Of a stretch of DNA of 64,000 bases, positions 8,475 through 23,401 are shown one piece after another (position 1 is the first letter of the stretch; each line of letters opens with the position of its first letter). Location: NCBI GenBank assembly GCA_020248265.1, contig JADCHX010000004.1, positions 291,473-355,472 on the forward strand, given 5' to 3'. Under the pieces are notes generated by a model. That model was not told the DNA's origin. It saw only the letters and a list, made by a program, of their open reading frames with translations, and made no database searches. Source of the DNA: Rhodocyclaceae bacterium. Lineage in GTDB: Bacteria; Pseudomonadota; Gammaproteobacteria; Burkholderiales; CAIKXV01. The position numbers and the translations under genes are program-made.

Positions 8475-8495
8475 GGGGGAGTGCCGGATGTGCCG

Positions 8496-9980
8496 TCAGC
8501 GCGGCAGTTCGGAGCTGCCCATCAGGAACTCGTCGACGGCGCGGGCGCACTGCCGCCCCTCCCGGATCGCCCATACGACCAGTGACTGCCCGCGCCGCAT
8601 GTCGCCTGCCGCGAACACCTTCGGCGAACTGGTCGTGTAGCTGGCTGCGCCCTCGGTGGTTGCCTTTGCGTTGCCGCGGGCATCGCGCGCGACCCCGAAG
8701 GTATCGAGCACGCTCGCTACCGGGCCGGTGAAGCCCATGGCGAACAGTACCAGGTCGGCCTTCACTTCGAACTCGGAGCCAGGCACCTCGCGCATCTTCA
8801 TCTGGCCGGTGGCCTCGTCCTTCGCCCACTCGACCCGGGCGCCGATCAGCGCCGCGACGTTGCCGTGCCCGTCGTCCTTGAACGACTTGGTGGTCACGGC
8901 CCAGTCGCGCTCGCAACCTTCTTCGTGCGAGGACGAGGTGCGCAGCCGGATCGGCCAGTACGGCCACACCAGCGGCTTGTCCTCCTCCTCGGGCGGCTGC
9001 GGCAGCAGTTCGAACTGGGTGACTGCGCTGGCGCCATGGCGGTTCGAGGTACCGACGCAGTCGGACCCGGTATCGCCTCCCCCGATCACCACCACGTGCT
9101 TGCCGGTCGCCATCAGCTGCCCGGCGACCTGGTCGCCCGCGACCACCTTGTTCTGCTGAGGCAGGAACTCCATCGCATAGTGGATTCCGCGCAGGTTGCG
9201 GCCTGGTACCGGCAGGTCGCGTGGCACTTCCGCTCCCCCGGCCAGCACGACCGCATCGAATTCCGATGTCAGCTGTTCCGGCGAGACCGTCTGTGTCGAC
9301 GATGCGCTCACGCCGGCCGCCTCGACCTTGCCTACCAGCACGCCAGTGCGGAACTCGACGCCTTCGGCCGCCATCTGCTCGACGCGACGGTCGATGTGCG
9401 ACTTCTCCATCTTGAAGTCGGGAATGCCGTAGCGCAGCAGCCCGCCGATGCGGTCGCTCTTCTCGAATACGGTGACGGAATGGCCGGCGCGCGCGAGCTG
9501 CTGCGCGCAGGCGAGCCCCGCCGGGCCGGATCCGACGACCGCGACCTTGCGGCCCGTGCGGTGCGTCGGCGGCAGCGGCACGACCCAGCCGTTCTCCCAG
9601 CCTTTGTCGATGATCGCGTGCTCGATCGACTTGATGCCGACCGGGTCATTGTTGATGTTCAGCGTGCAGGCGGCCTCGCACGGCGCTGGACAGATCCGGC
9701 CCGTGAACTCGGGAAAGTTGTTCGTCGAGTGCAACGTGTCGAGCGCCTGCTTCCAGTCCTGGTTGAACACCAGGTCGTTCCAGTCGGGGATGATGTTGTT
9801 GACCGGGCAGCCGTTCATGCAGAACGGCGTGCCGCAATCCATGCAGCGCGCGCCCTGTGTCTTGGCTGCGTCGTCGGTCAGCCGCAGCACGAACTCGCGA
9901 TAGTGCTTCACGCGCGACTGCGGGGCCTCGTACGTCTCGTCGACCCGCTGGAACTCCATGAACCCGGTGATCTTGCCCAT
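8496..9980 (-). CDS. gltD: glutamate synthase (NADPH) small subunit
   Basis: 494 residues. GltD transfers electrons from NADPH through FAD and iron–sulfur centres to GltB for glutamate formation from glutamine and 2-oxoglutarate. The N-terminus has the two cysteine clusters that hold 4Fe-4S centres ([17 protein letters not shown], then [12 protein letters not shown]). An FAD dinucleotide-binding motif [11 protein letters not shown] follows, then a second one for [18 protein letters not shown]. The C-terminal FAD motif includes [18 protein letters not shown]. The length is right for the family. It begins 38 bp after the end of gltB on the same strand, so the two subunits are co-transcribed in equal order. 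Confidence 0.97.
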   Translation of the reverse strand: MGKITGFMEFQRVDETYEAPQSRVKHYREFVLRLTDDAAKTQGARCMDCGTPFCMNGCPVNNIIPDWNDLVFNQDWKQALDTLHSTNNFPEFTGRICPAPCEAACTLNINNDPVGIKSIEHAIIDKGWENGWVVPLPPTHRTGRKVAVVGSGPAGLACAQQLARAGHSVTVFEKSDRIGGLLRYGIPDFKMEKSHIDRRVEQMAAEGVEFRTGVLVGKVEAAGVSASSTQTVSPEQLTSEFDAVVLAGGAEVPRDLPVPGRNLRGIHYAMEFLPQQNKVVAGDQVAGQLMATGKHVVVIGGGDTGSDCVGTSNRHGASAVTQFELLPQPPEEEDKPLVWPYWPIRLRTSSSHEEGCERDWAVTTKSFKDDGHGNVAALIGARVEWAKDEATGQMKMREVPGSEFEVKADLVLFAMGFTGPVASVLDTFGVARDARGNAKATTEGAASYTTSSPKVFAAGDMRRGQSLVVWAIREGRQCARAVDEFLMGSSELPR

Positions 9981-10018
9981 TGCCGTCCTTGCTGTTCAGG
10001 TGGTGCAGGGTGGTTGTA

Positions 10019-14746
<4,728 letters not shown>

Positions 14747-14821
14747 GGCCGACCTCGGTGCAGGAAGGGAACGCAGCCCCGGGTGCGGCACCAGCCACCC
14801 TGCAGGTACGTCCAGAGGCGA

Positions 14822-14848
14822 CGAAAGCCGCGGCGGGCGCGGCTTTCG
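14822..14848 (-). promoter_or_regulatory. perfect hairpin in the gltB leader
   Basis: An 11-bp perfect inverted repeat (CGAAAGCCGCG / CGCGGCTTTCG) with a 5-base loop lies 76–102 bases upstream of the gltB ATG. No U-run follows on the gltB strand, so it is not a complete intrinsic terminator. It would form a very stable structure if it is in the gltB leader RNA. Function unknown. Confidence 0.5.
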
Positions 14849-14907
14849 GAAGGTCTACCGGGGGCATTCGACGCATCCACCAGGGCGCGTACGAGCTTCG
14901 ACCGGTC

Positions 14908-14969
14908 GAGCCCGCAAGTGTAACCTCGGAGCCGCATTGCAGCAATGCGGGCGCAGGTTGTGCGGGCTC
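14908..14969. repeat. long three-tier interrupted palindrome between dgt and gltB
   Basis: Nested complementary arms: GAGCCCGCA (14908–14916) with TGCGGGCTC (14961–14969); AACCT (14922–14926) with AGGTT (14955–14959); and CCGCATT (14932–14938) with AATGCGG (14944–14950), closing on a 5-base loop. Together they make a 62-base interrupted hairpin 13 bp past the dgt stop codon. There is no T-run on either side. It could stabilise the dgt mRNA end, act in the gltB leader, or bind a dimeric protein as DNA. Confidence 0.5.
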
Positions 14970-14981
14970 GGCCTTTCCGGC

Positions 14982-16109
14982 TCAGTGTTCGTCGACGCTG
15001 AAAAGGCGGCGGTGTTCGCGCATCGCGTAGCGGTCTGTCATGCCTGCAATATAGTCTGCGATCGCTCTGGCTGCGTCGACTCCGGCCCTGGCCTGGTCCT
15101 GCGGCGGCAGCAGCCGGTGGTCGCCGATGAAGGCCGAGAACAGTTCGGTCAGGATGCGCTGCGACTTGCCGCTCATCCGCACCACCCGATAGTGCCGGTA
15201 CAGAGCGTGGCGCAGGAACTGCTTGAGTTCCATCTGCTCCGCCGCGACCGCCGGGCTGAAGCCGATCAGCGGCGGCAGGGCGCGCACCGCGTCGATCGAA
15301 TCCGGCGCGTGCAGCGCGATCAGCCGGCAGCTTTCGGTGGTGAGGTCGATGACCAGCGTGTTGATCATCCGGCGGATCGTCTCGTGGATCAGCCGCCGGC
15401 CGTCGAGCCCTGGATGGCGCTCGCGCACCTGGGCCACATGGCGAGCGAAGATGCTCACCCCTTCGAGTTGCGCGAGGGTTATCAGCCCGGAGCGCAGGCC
15501 ATCGTCCACGTCGTGGTTGTTGTAGGCAAGCTCGTCGGCGACGTTGGCCAGTTGCGCTTCCAGCGACGGCTGTTCGCCGCGCAGGAAGCGTTCGCCGATC
15601 GGACCAAGCTGCTCGGCATTGCGGCGTGAACAGTGCTTGAGGATGCCTTCGCGGGTCTCGAAGGTGAGGTTCAGTCCGTCGAAGTCGGCGTACCGCTCCT
15701 CGAGCAGGTCGACCACCCGCAACGACTGGAGGTTGTGCTCGAAGCCGCCGTGCTCGCGCATGCACGCGTTCAGCGCGTCCTGTCCGGCGTGGCCGAAGGG
15801 CGTATGCCCGAGGTCGTGCGCGAGCGAAATCGCCTCGGTGAGTGCCTCGTTCAACCCGAGGTTGCGCGCGATCGAGCGCGCGATCTGCGCCACCTCGAGG
15901 CTGTGCGTCAGGCGTGTACGGAACAGGTCGCCCTCATGGTTGACGAAGACCTGGGTCTTGTATTCGAGGCGGCGGAACGCGGTCGAATGGATGATCCGGT
16001 CACGGTCGCGCTGGAACTCGTCGCGCCCGGCGGGCGGCGGTTCAGCGTGTACCCGTCCGCGTGACCGGCCGCTCGATGCCGCATACGGTGCCAGGCCCGT
16101 CTCAGCCAT
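14982..16109 (-). CDS. dgt: deoxyguanosinetriphosphate triphosphohydrolase-like protein
   Basis: 375 residues from the ATG at 16109; homologues begin with the same [14 protein letters not shown] segment, so the upstream ATG at 16154 is not used here. HD-domain dNTP triphosphohydrolases cut dNTPs to deoxynucleoside and triphosphate. The HD signature is visible: histidine in [13 protein letters not shown] (first metal ligand), the HD pair in [15 protein letters not shown], and a distal aspartate in [12 protein letters not shown]. This is the dGTPase-like subfamily; true substrate preference cannot be read from sequence. The start overlaps the aroB stop by 8 bp, indicating translational coupling with the aroK–aroB unit. 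A long interrupted palindrome lies just past its stop. Confidence 0.92.
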   Translation of the reverse strand: MAETGLAPYAASSGRSRGRVHAEPPPAGRDEFQRDRDRIIHSTAFRRLEYKTQVFVNHEGDLFRTRLTHSLEVAQIARSIARNLGLNEALTEAISLAHDLGHTPFGHAGQDALNACMREHGGFEHNLQSLRVVDLLEERYADFDGLNLTFETREGILKHCSRRNAEQLGPIGERFLRGEQPSLEAQLANVADELAYNNHDVDDGLRSGLITLAQLEGVSIFARHVAQVRERHPGLDGRRLIHETIRRMINTLVIDLTTESCRLIALHAPDSIDAVRALPPLIGFSPAVAAEQMELKQFLRHALYRHYRVVRMSGKSQRILTELFSAFIGDHRLLPPQDQARAGVDAARAIADYIAGMTDRYAMREHRRLFSVDEH

Positions 16110-17238
16110 GGGCGGCGGCTCCTGCGAGCGTCGCCTCGAGCGCCGCCGGGTCATAGTCGCCAGTCGTCAAGGCGTTGCCCAGTCCGTGCAGCAGCACCAG
16201 CCGGATGCGCCCGCCGCGGACCTTCTTGTCGTGTCCCATCAGGTCGAGCCAGCGGGCGGCCGGCATCGTCGGCGCCTCGATCGGCAGTTGCGCCAGCGAG
16301 AACAGGCGCCTGACCCGCCCAACGTCGGACTCCGACAGCCAGCCCAGGCGCGCGGACATGTCTGCGGCCAGCACCGTGCCGGCCGCGACGGCTTCGCCAT
16401 GCAGCCATTGGCCATATCCGACACCGGTTTCGATCGCATGGCCAAAGGTATGGCCCAGATTCAGCGTTTCGCGCAGGCCGGCCTCGCGCTCGTCGGCCGC
16501 GACCACCTCGGCCTTGTGCTCGCAGGAGCGACGCACCGCATGCGCGAGCGCTGCGGGGTCGCGCGCCAGCAGCCCAGGCAGGTTCGGCTCGAGCCAGTCG
16601 AGGAAGACGGTATCGCGAATCAGTCCGTACTTGATCACCTCCGCTAGCCCTGCGGACAGTTCGCGGTCGGGCAGGGTGTCGAGCAGCGCGGTATCGGCCA
16701 GCACCAGCCCGGGCTGGTGGAACGCGCCGATCATGTTCTTGCCCTGCGGGTGGTTGATCGCGGTCTTGCCGCCGACCGACGAATCGACCTGGGCCAGCAG
16801 GGTGGTCGGGATCTGCACGAACGGTACGCCGCGCTGCCAGGTCGCGGCCGCGAAGCCGGCCAAGTCTCCGATCACCCCGCCGCCAAGAGCGATCACCGGC
16901 GTGCGGCGATCACAGCGGTGTGCGATGAGGTGGTCGAACACGGTGTTGAGCACCTGCCAGTTCTTGTTTTGCTCACCGTCGGGCAGCACGATCGGCACGG
17001 CCTCGACGCCGGCAGCGGCGAGCGCGGCGCAGACCGGTGCGAGGTAGAGCGCTCCGACCACCTCGCTGGTGACCAGCGCCGCCCGGCCGGGCTTCAGGTG
17101 GGTGCCGATCAGCGCGCTGTCAGTCGACACGCCGCGGCCGATGATGATCGGATAGCTGCGATCGGCGAGACATACTTCGACGGTTTCGATCGGCCCGGCA
17201 GCGGTCCCCGGGCCTGGACGGGGGGATTCGACGATCAT
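16102..17238 (-). CDS. aroB: 3-dehydroquinate synthase
   Basis: 378 residues. The enzyme uses NAD+ and a divalent metal to turn DAHP into 3-dehydroquinate, the second step of the shikimate pathway. The NAD-binding segment [15 protein letters not shown] and the active-site stretch [24 protein letters not shown] are intact (only parts listed). Metal ligands are visible as the glutamate in [10 protein letters not shown] and the histidines in [12 protein letters not shown] and [10 protein letters not shown]. The start ATG overlaps the aroK stop by 4 bp, so shikimate kinase and dehydroquinate synthase are coupled, as in most proteobacteria. An extra N-terminal stretch of about 15 Pro/Gly-rich residues precedes the usual first strand. 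Confidence 0.97.
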   Translation of the reverse strand: MIVESPRPGPGTAAGPIETVEVCLADRSYPIIIGRGVSTDSALIGTHLKPGRAALVTSEVVGALYLAPVCAALAAAGVEAVPIVLPDGEQNKNWQVLNTVFDHLIAHRCDRRTPVIALGGGVIGDLAGFAAATWQRGVPFVQIPTTLLAQVDSSVGGKTAINHPQGKNMIGAFHQPGLVLADTALLDTLPDRELSAGLAEVIKYGLIRDTVFLDWLEPNLPGLLARDPAALAHAVRRSCEHKAEVVAADEREAGLRETLNLGHTFGHAIETGVGYGQWLHGEAVAAGTVLAADMSARLGWLSESDVGRVRRLFSLAQLPIEAPTMPAARWLDLMGHDKKVRGGRIRLVLLHGLGNALTTGDYDPAALEATLAGAAAHG

Positions 17239-17903
17239 CGTGACTCCGTGGCGGATGCGGCCGGGACACAGGTTTCAAGGCTGGCGGCCGTATCCGCCTC
17301 CCCCCTGAGCCGATCGTTGAGCCGGTCGACCAGCCGCGTGACCATCGACTTCACGCTCTCGTGCGTGCTTTCGATCGTCACGTGGGCGGTCTCGACGTAG
17401 AGGGGTTCGCGTGCCGCCAGCAGGTCGACGATCCGCTGCTGGGGATCGCTGGTCGCAAGCAGCGGTCTGCTGCGGTCGCGCCGTGTTCGATGCCAGATCT
17501 CGGCTGCGGACGCCTTGAGGTAGATGACCAGTCCGCGCTCATGCAACCGGCTGCGGCTTTCTCCGGACAGGACGGCGCCACCGCCGGTCGCGAGGACGAT
17601 GTCCGGAAGCATCGTGAGTTCGTCGATCACCTGGCGTTCACGCTGCCGGAAACCTGCCTCGCCCTCGATCTCGAAGATGACCGGGATGGTGACCCCGCAG
17701 CGCGCCTCGATCTCCTGGTCGGTGTCGATGAACCGCTTGCCCAGTCGCTGGGCCAGTAACCGGCCGACCGAGGTCTTGCCCGCGCCCATCATGCCGACCA
17801 GGAAAACGCTGCCTTCGATCACGCACGGCGCCTGCGCGCAGGCGTCTTCGCACGCAGCGTCGACGGATTGCGGCAGGTCGGTGCAGGGTTCGTTGACTTC
17901 CAT
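17235..17903 (-). CDS. aroK: shikimate kinase
   Basis: 222 residues from the ATG at 17903. The longer frame to 17972 would run into the pilQ terminator, so it is rejected. Shikimate kinase phosphorylates shikimate at the 3-hydroxyl with ATP. The P-loop [11 protein letters not shown] and the substrate-binding aspartate in FIDTDQEIE are present. The shikimate-binding arginine in FRQRERQ, the ATGGGAVL motif and the LID region (RRDRSRPLL) are also visible. Compared with the 170–180-residue norm it has about 25 extra residues at the N-terminus, including [10 protein letters not shown], and about 20 at the C-terminus; both look unstructured. Stop overlaps aroB by 4 bp. Transcription of aroK–aroB–dgt must start in or just after the pilQ end. 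Confidence 0.94.
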   Translation of the reverse strand: MEVNEPCTDLPQSVDAACEDACAQAPCVIEGSVFLVGMMGAGKTSVGRLLAQRLGKRFIDTDQEIEARCGVTIPVIFEIEGEAGFRQRERQVIDELTMLPDIVLATGGGAVLSGESRSRLHERGLVIYLKASAAEIWHRTRRDRSRPLLATSDPQQRIVDLLAAREPLYVETAHVTIESTHESVKSMVTRLVDRLNDRLRGEADTAASLETCVPAASATESR

Positions 17904-17949
17904 GTGTCGATTGTAGCGCGCGCTGCAACGCCGCCTGCCGCGCGCCGAA

Positions 17950-17980
17950 AACGAAACGGGCGTGCATTGCACGCCCGTCT
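17950..17980 (-). terminator. intrinsic terminator of the pil operon
   Basis: A near-perfect inverted repeat (CGGGCGTGCA at 17957–17966 and TGCACGCCCG at 17968–17977) is followed on the minus strand by TTTCGTTTTC. It starts 25 bp after the pilQ stop and lies in front of aroK, so it separates the pilus operon from the shikimate genes. Confidence 0.8.
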
Positions 17981-18001
17981 GTTTCCGGATGAGGCGACCT
18001 G

Positions 18002-20185
18002 CTAACGCGAGGAGAGCCGGTCGTTCAACACGCGTGGGGTGACGAAGATCAGCAGTTCGCGCTTGTCGTCGACGATCGTACGGTCGCGGAACAGGAAACC
18101 GACGAACGGAATGTCGCCGAGCACCGGAACCTTGTTGACCGTCTGCCGGGAGTCCTGCGTGTAGATGCCGCCGATCACCACCGTGCCGCCGTTCTCGACC
18201 AGCACCTGCGTGCTGATCTGGCGCGTGTTGATGGCCGGGCCGGACTGGGTGTTCTGTCCGACGCTGTCGTTGTTCACGTTGAGCGTCATGATCACGTTGC
18301 CATCGGGGGTGATCTGCGGCCGTACCTTCAGCGACAGCGTCGCCTTCTTGAACGACACTGCAGTCGCACCGCTGGCGGTGGCCTGCTGGAACGGGATCTC
18401 CGTGCCCTGCTCGATCGTCGCTTCGATCTGGTCGGCGGTGATCACGCGCGGGCTGGACACGATGCGGCCACGCCCCTCGGCCTGCAGTGCCTGCACTTCC
18501 AGGTTCAGGAAACGCGACAGGCTGTCGTTGAATACGACCACCGAGAACGCACCTGGCCGGGCACCGCCGATCGTCTGGGCCGGCAGGTTCACGCCGAGAC
18601 TCTGTGTCAGGGTCGGGATCGGCGTGGCGATCTGGCTCGTCAGGAAGCCAGTGCTCTCCAGGTTGCCGCCGAAGGTCAGCCGCTGTGAAGAGTTGCCCAA
18701 TGCGTGGCCAGGCTGCCGGTCGAACACGCCGAGCCGTGCGCCGAGGTTGCGGGAGAACGTGTCTGCTGCCTCGACTACGCGTGCCTCGATCATCACCTGC
18801 CGCACCGGCACGTCGATCTGCCGCACCAGGCGGCGCATCTCGTCGAGCTTGCTCGGGGTGTCCTGGATGAACAGGGTGTTGGTGCGTGGATCGATGACCG
18901 CGCTTCCGCGTCGCGACAGCACGCGCTGCTGAGGATCCGTGAGGATCTTCTGGAACGCCTCGGCGCGTGCGTAGTTGAGCTGGAAGGTCTCGGTGCGCAC
19001 CTGTTCCAGTTCGGCCAGCTGCTGCCGTGACTCTGCCTCGAGCTTGTCGCGTGTCGCGAGTTCATCGCGGGGCGCGATCCACATCACGTTGCCGGTCTTG
19101 CGCAGGTCCAGGCCTTTCGCCTGGAGGATGATGTCCATCGCCTGGTCCCAGGGGACGTCCTTCAAACGAAGCGTGAGGTTTCCGCTGACCGTGTCGCTCG
19201 TGATGATGTTCAGGCCGGTGAAGTCGGCCAGTACCTGGAGAACGGCACGCACTTCGACGTTCTGGAAGTTCAGCGACAGCTTGTCCCCGGTGTAGCGGCG
19301 CTGACCGCTACCGAGCCGGGTCGCGTCCTCGATCACCGGCTTCACCTCGAGGATGAAGCGGTTGTCGGCCTGGTATGCGGACTGCTCCCACTGGCCGCGC
19401 GGCTGGATCTCCAGTCGGACCATGTCGCCAGCCTGTTGCGCGTTGATGAACTGCACCGGCGTCGAGAAGTCGGTGACGTCCAGACGCCGCTGCAGGTGCT
19501 GCGGCATCTGCGTGCGCTGGAACTCGACGACGATGTTGCGGCCCTGCTGCCTGACGTCGATGCCGGTGTTGTTGTCGGCGAGGTCGATCACGACATTACC
19601 GGCGCCTTCGCTGGTGCGCCGGAAATCGATGTTCAGGATGCGGTGCTGCCGGCCGCCGCCCGTGTCTTCCGCGAAGCGCGTCGGCGCGGGTGCGACGCCA
19701 GCGGCGATACCGCCTGCGCCCTGCAATGCGACGATGATCGTGTTGCCCTCGACACGCGCTTCGTGCGGGACCGTACGAGTCATGTTGAGCACAAGACGCG
19801 TGCGGTTGCCGACCTGCACCAGGTTCACGCTGCGCAGGTCGCCCTGGCCGATGTCCTGGGAGTTCCTGCCAGTGCCGTTCGCAGTGTTCGGGAAGTCGAA
19901 CGACAGGCGCGACGGGTTGGAGATCTGGAATCCGGCCGGCGCGGCGCTCGGCGCTTCCTTCAGCGTGATGCGTACCAGCACGTTGCCGCCCTGAGCGATC
20001 GCCGCGGTGACCGACTGGATGGCATTGCCTGCTTGCGCTGCAGGTGCGTTCTGCGCGAGCGCGGAGCCGGCAACGACCAGGGCCAGAACCGAGACAAGCA
20101 TCTTCCACGCTGCGGTCAAGCCGCGCACCGAGCGATGGTCCACCAGTGTCCGGGCCGACCCGCACTGCGAGATCGAGCGATTCAT
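18002..20185 (-). CDS. pilQ: type IV pilus secretin PilQ
   Basis: 727 residues from the ATG at 20185, which has a GGAG ribosome site and overlaps the pilP stop by 4 bp (ATGA). PilQ forms the multimeric outer-membrane pore through which the type IV pilus passes. There is an N-terminal signal (hydrophobic core about residues 30–45, ending SALAQ), then peptidoglycan-binding AMIN domains (from about 60). The secretin/TonB short N domain follows ([25 protein letters not shown], listed only in part), then the N1-type domain and the C-terminal secretin channel. The channel has the [14 protein letters not shown] segment and ends in the conserved [11 protein letters not shown]. Last gene of pilMNOPQ; a strong terminator follows. 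DsbA and lipoprotein PilP are typical assembly partners. Confidence 0.95.
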   Translation of the reverse strand: MNRSISQCGSARTLVDHRSVRGLTAAWKMLVSVLALVVAGSALAQNAPAAQAGNAIQSVTAAIAQGGNVLVRITLKEAPSAAPAGFQISNPSRLSFDFPNTANGTGRNSQDIGQGDLRSVNLVQVGNRTRLVLNMTRTVPHEARVEGNTIIVALQGAGGIAAGVAPAPTRFAEDTGGGRQHRILNIDFRRTSEGAGNVVIDLADNNTGIDVRQQGRNIVVEFQRTQMPQHLQRRLDVTDFSTPVQFINAQQAGDMVRLEIQPRGQWEQSAYQADNRFILEVKPVIEDATRLGSGQRRYTGDKLSLNFQNVEVRAVLQVLADFTGLNIITSDTVSGNLTLRLKDVPWDQAMDIILQAKGLDLRKTGNVMWIAPRDELATRDKLEAESRQQLAELEQVRTETFQLNYARAEAFQKILTDPQQRVLSRRGSAVIDPRTNTLFIQDTPSKLDEMRRLVRQIDVPVRQVMIEARVVEAADTFSRNLGARLGVFDRQPGHALGNSSQRLTFGGNLESTGFLTSQIATPIPTLTQSLGVNLPAQTIGGARPGAFSVVVFNDSLSRFLNLEVQALQAEGRGRIVSSPRVITADQIEATIEQGTEIPFQQATASGATAVSFKKATLSLKVRPQITPDGNVIMTLNVNNDSVGQNTQSGPAINTRQISTQVLVENGGTVVIGGIYTQDSRQTVNKVPVLGDIPFVGFLFRDRTIVDDKRELLIFVTPRVLNDRLSSR

Positions 20186-20730
20186 TTTTTTGTCTCCGTT
20201 TCGTCTTGCATGAACAGCGAAGTGATCCGTTCGGTCCACTCGCCGGCGCCGTCCTGAATGAGTTCTTTCAGCTTCATGCCAGCCTCATCCACCTCGATGA
20301 CCAGGCCGAAATTCTGGCCCATGTAGTTGTTCACGCGCACGCGGAACAGGTTGCTGTCGGGCGTGCGGATCAGTGCGAACAGCGTCTTCCCCTGCTGCAG
20401 CGAGCCGACCATCTTGAGGTTGTCGAGCGGGAAGGACTCGAGCGGCTCGCGCCGTCGGTTCAGGTCGGGTTGCAGCGCCCCCTTTGAACCTTTGGTGGGT
20501 TCGATCTTGCGCGGGCGAAACGGATCTTCCAGTTCGGCCGGGTTGTAGACGAATGGCTGGTTCACCTCGACCTTGGGCAGCGGGTCGATACGGGCGCGCG
20601 TGCCGGCGACCGTATCGGCGTCGGTGACGAACTGCTTGAGGTCCTGGAATTTTTCGGAGCCGCATCCGACCATCGCGAGGCCGAGTGCCAGCGGGACCAA
20701 TTGGCGGCTGAATCTGTGCAGGGCGTTCAT
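20182..20730 (-). CDS. pilP: type IV pilus lipoprotein PilP
   Basis: 182 residues. A short lipoprotein signal ends at the lipobox-like LAMVGC (Cys23), so the protein is lipid-anchored and periplasmic. PilP links the inner-membrane PilN–PilO complex to the PilQ secretin. The mature part has a disordered, proline-containing N-terminal half (EVNQPFVYNPAELEDPFRP, the region that binds PilN/PilO in relatives) and a C-terminal beta-sandwich (ESFPLDNLKMVGSL…GQNFGLVIEVDEAGMKL) that contacts PilQ. Start and stop overlap its neighbours: pilO by one base (TAATG), pilQ by four (ATGA). Equal-order translation of the alignment subcomplex is expected. Confidence 0.94.
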   Translation of the reverse strand: MNALHRFSRQLVPLALGLAMVGCGSEKFQDLKQFVTDADTVAGTRARIDPLPKVEVNQPFVYNPAELEDPFRPRKIEPTKGSKGALQPDLNRRREPLESFPLDNLKMVGSLQQGKTLFALIRTPDSNLFRVRVNNYMGQNFGLVIEVDEAGMKLKELIQDGAGEWTERITSLFMQDETETKK

Positions 20731-21359
20731 TATTTCTTCGCGGCGGCGGCTTGCGCTGCCTTGCGTTGTTTCGCGAGTTCTTCTTCGTCCAGATAACGGA
20801 AGGTCTTGGCGACCGCGTCCATCGTCAGGGCACCTTCGCGGCTACTTGCCACCGAGATATCGTTAAGTGTCACGATGCGCGGCAGCCGCGCGAGGTCGCT
20901 CGCGAATGCACCGATCTCGTGGTAGTTGCCTGTCACCCGGATGCTGATCGGCAGCTCGGCATAGAACTCGGACATGGTTTCCTGCGTGGCCGGCCGGAAC
21001 AGTTCGAACTGCAGTCCGCGACCCAGGCCGGCCTGGTTGATGTCGGTGAGCAGCGCGTCCATTTCCGAGCGGTTGGGCAGTTGGCGCAGCAGGGCACCGA
21101 ACGCCTGTTCGATGTCCTCAAGCTGCTTCTGGTACGCGGGCAGGTTGACTGCTTGCCGCTTCTTCTCGATGAAGGTCGTGCGCAGCGTCGACTCGCGCTC
21201 GCGCAGTGTGCTGATCTCGGAGAGCTGGTTCCGCCAGTCGAACCAGTAGCCGAGGAAGATCACCAGCAACAGCAGCAGCAGCAGGGTCACCAACTGCACC
21301 GCGATCGGCCACGACCCGATGTTCTGCGGGTCTAGGCGTCTGAGTTCGTTGAGTGTCAT
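20730..21359 (-). CDS. pilO: type IV pilus inner-membrane alignment protein PilO
   Basis: 209 residues with a short cytoplasmic tail, one transmembrane helix (about 20–44, LLLLLLVIFLGYWFDW), a coiled-coil stretch (about 48–95) and a periplasmic ferredoxin-like domain (from about 100). PilO pairs with PilN to build the inner-membrane ring of the pilus machine and controls pilus dynamics. It ends one base into pilP and starts 49 bp after pilN, the only appreciable gap between pilN and pilQ. The C-terminal Lys/Ala-rich tail (AQAAAAKK) is also seen in PilN here. Confidence 0.93.
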   Translation of the reverse strand: MTLNELRRLDPQNIGSWPIAVQLVTLLLLLLLVIFLGYWFDWRNQLSEISTLRERESTLRTTFIEKKRQAVNLPAYQKQLEDIEQAFGALLRQLPNRSEMDALLTDINQAGLGRGLQFELFRPATQETMSEFYAELPISIRVTGNYHEIGAFASDLARLPRIVTLNDISVASSREGALTMDAVAKTFRYLDEEELAKQRKAAQAAAAKK

Positions 21360-21408
21360 GGGAGGTGGCGGCGTGCGGTTGAGTTACGTTCGTGGGTCGG
21401 GCGAAGCG

Positions 21409-22032
21409 CTACTTCTTCGCCGCTGCAGCGCCCGGCGCGGCAGACGGAGCCCCGGGCGCACCGGGCGCTGCTGCCGCTGCAACATCCGCCCTGCGGCGCG
21501 CGACGTCGACGTTCAGGCTGAATTCGTTAAGCCGCTGGGACAACACCGTCGCGGCCTTGATCTCGATCAGGGTGGCATTCTCGAGCCACGGCGACGATTC
21601 GAGGTTCCGCAGCAGCGTGGACACGCGCGCGTTCGACTGCGCATAACCGGCGATGTTGATCTTGGTCCCGGTCTGCTTGATGTTGCGCAGATACACCCCG
21701 TCGGGCAGCTGGCGGGCGATCTGGTCGAAAAGCTGGACCACTTCCTCGCGATTCGACTGCAGCGTTTCCACCACGCGCTTGCGGGCGAGCAGTTGCGCCG
21801 TCTGTTCGCGTGTGCGCCGGATATCCTCGATCTGCTTGTTGACGATCACGATCTGTTCGTCGAGGAATTTGTTGCGCGCGCTTTGCGCTTCGATCCGACT
21901 GGCCAGTACACCGTGCACAAGGAAGACCACCGCGGCGCCAAGCACGATCATCGCGACCGCGGCAATGATGAACGCGCGCTTCTGCGCAGCGCGTTTCATC
22001 TGGCGGTGGGGTAGCAGGTTTACGCGGATCAT
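21409..22032 (-). CDS. pilN: type IV pilus assembly protein PilN
   Basis: 207 residues. The first residues MIRVNLLPHR are the conserved cytoplasmic motif that docks into PilM. A transmembrane helix follows (about 22–44), then a coiled coil (about 50–95) and a periplasmic ferredoxin-like domain ending near residue 180. The C-terminus is an Ala/Pro/Gly-rich tail (about 25 residues), probably disordered. PilN forms heterodimers with PilO and passes information between cytoplasmic PilM and periplasmic PilP. It begins 115 bp after the pilM stop. That gap is GC-rich and shows no clear promoter or terminator. Confidence 0.94.
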   Translation of the reverse strand: MIRVNLLPHRQMKRAAQKRAFIIAAVAMIVLGAAVVFLVHGVLASRIEAQSARNKFLDEQIVIVNKQIEDIRRTREQTAQLLARKRVVETLQSNREEVVQLFDQIARQLPDGVYLRNIKQTGTKINIAGYAQSNARVSTLLRNLESSPWLENATLIEIKAATVLSQRLNEFSLNVDVARRRADVAAAAAPGAPGAPSAAPGAAAAKK

Positions 22033-22147
22033 CTGGGCGGTCGGCGGCGGTTTCGGTTTCGGGGAGGGCGGAGACGGCAGTACGGCGATCGGGAAGGTCC
22101 GTTCGCCCGTGCCCGGGCGCGGGCCCGGACGTGGTGCGGGTCCTGCG

Positions 22148-23257
22148 TCAGGTGGGGTCGAAGCGGCGCAAGGCGAGGCCGCAGGCGATCATGAGGGAGG
22201 GCGAGTCGAGCTGCAGTTGCCGCGGACGGATCTTCGAAGAAACCACCATTCCGGCGAACGGGTTCGCAACGACGGTGGGTACCTGCGTCCGTCGGCTCAC
22301 TGCCTGGTCCAGGTCCGGGATTGCCGCGCAGCCGCCAGCCAGCAGCAGCTTGTCGATGCTGCCGTACTTGCTGGAGGTGTAGAAGAACTGAAGGACCCGT
22401 GATACTTCGAGTGCGAGGTTGTCCATGAATGGCTGGAGTACCTCCGACTCGTAATTCTCGGGAAGGCCGCCGTTGCGCTTGGCCACCTCTGCCTCCTCGG
22501 CGGTCAGGCCGAAGTGGCGCTGGATCTCCTGCGTCAGTTGCTGACCGCCGAACGGTTGCTCGCGCAGGTACACCGACTCGCCGTTGCGCAGGATGTTCAC
22601 GTTCATCACGCTGGTGCCGACGTCGACGATTGCAATCGTCTGGTCGTGGCCGCCTTCCGGCAGGCCCTGCGCGATCAGGTCGAACGCTGCCTGCGTGGCG
22701 TGGGACTCGATGTCCACGACGACGGCCTTTAGGCCTGCCGCCTCGGCGGCGGCGACGCGGTCTTCGATCTTTTCCTTGCGCGAGGCGGCGATCAGCACCT
22801 CGACATCATCCTTGCTGGTCGGCGAAGGGCCGAGCACCTGGAAATCGAGATTGACTTCGTCGAGCGCGAACGGGATGTACTGGTTGGCCTCCGTCTCGAC
22901 CTGCAGTTCGAGTTCCTCCTCGCGCTGGCCAGCAGGCACGGCGATCTTCTTCGTGATGACCGCAGCGGTAGGCAGGGCGAGAGCGACATTGCGCACCCGG
23001 CTGTTGAGCTTCTTCCAGCCGCGCTTGAACGAATCGGATACCTGATCGAGATTCACGATGTTGCCGTCGACGACCGAATCCTTCGACAACGGCTCGATCA
23101 CGTACCGTTCGAGACGGTACTGGCCGCGTCCGGACTCTTCCAGTTCGACGAACTTGACTGCGGACGAGCTGATGTCCACGCCGATCAGCGGCGGGGACGC
23201 GGGCCGGAGCAACCTGCTCAGCGCGTCGAATTTGAAGTCAAGTTTTCCTTTGAACAT
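22148..23257 (-). CDS. pilM: type IV pilus ATPase-like assembly protein PilM
   Basis: 369 residues from the ATG at 23257 (MFKGKLDFKF). An in-frame ATG 24 bases further upstream is possible, and neither has a good ribosome site. PilM is an actin/FtsA-fold protein on the cytoplasmic face that binds nucleotide and the N-terminal tail of PilN. Actin-fold phosphate-binding segments are visible: GVDISSSAVKFVEL near the N-terminus, IAIVDVGTSVMNVNIL mid-protein, and KLLLAGGCAAIPDLD in the C-terminal third. First gene of pilMNOPQ, transcribed away from the PBP1A gene; the 155-bp gap between the two starts must hold both promoters. Confidence 0.95.
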   Translation of the reverse strand: MFKGKLDFKFDALSRLLRPASPPLIGVDISSSAVKFVELEESGRGQYRLERYVIEPLSKDSVVDGNIVNLDQVSDSFKRGWKKLNSRVRNVALALPTAAVITKKIAVPAGQREEELELQVETEANQYIPFALDEVNLDFQVLGPSPTSKDDVEVLIAASRKEKIEDRVAAAEAAGLKAVVVDIESHATQAAFDLIAQGLPEGGHDQTIAIVDVGTSVMNVNILRNGESVYLREQPFGGQQLTQEIQRHFGLTAEEAEVAKRNGGLPENYESEVLQPFMDNLALEVSRVLQFFYTSSKYGSIDKLLLAGGCAAIPDLDQAVSRRTQVPTVVANPFAGMVVSSKIRPRQLQLDSPSLMIACGLALRRFDPT

Positions 23258-23401
23258 GGAAGGTTCAGGCCATGATTGCATAAACGAGTTTAAAGGCTAG
23301 CAACAACTACTTGGACTGTAAAGCGTTTTTTCAGTCGGTAATCGCTGCCTGGGCGCTACGCTGTCTCTTTTTCGTGTCTGATCCGGGCTACGACATCTGT
23401 C

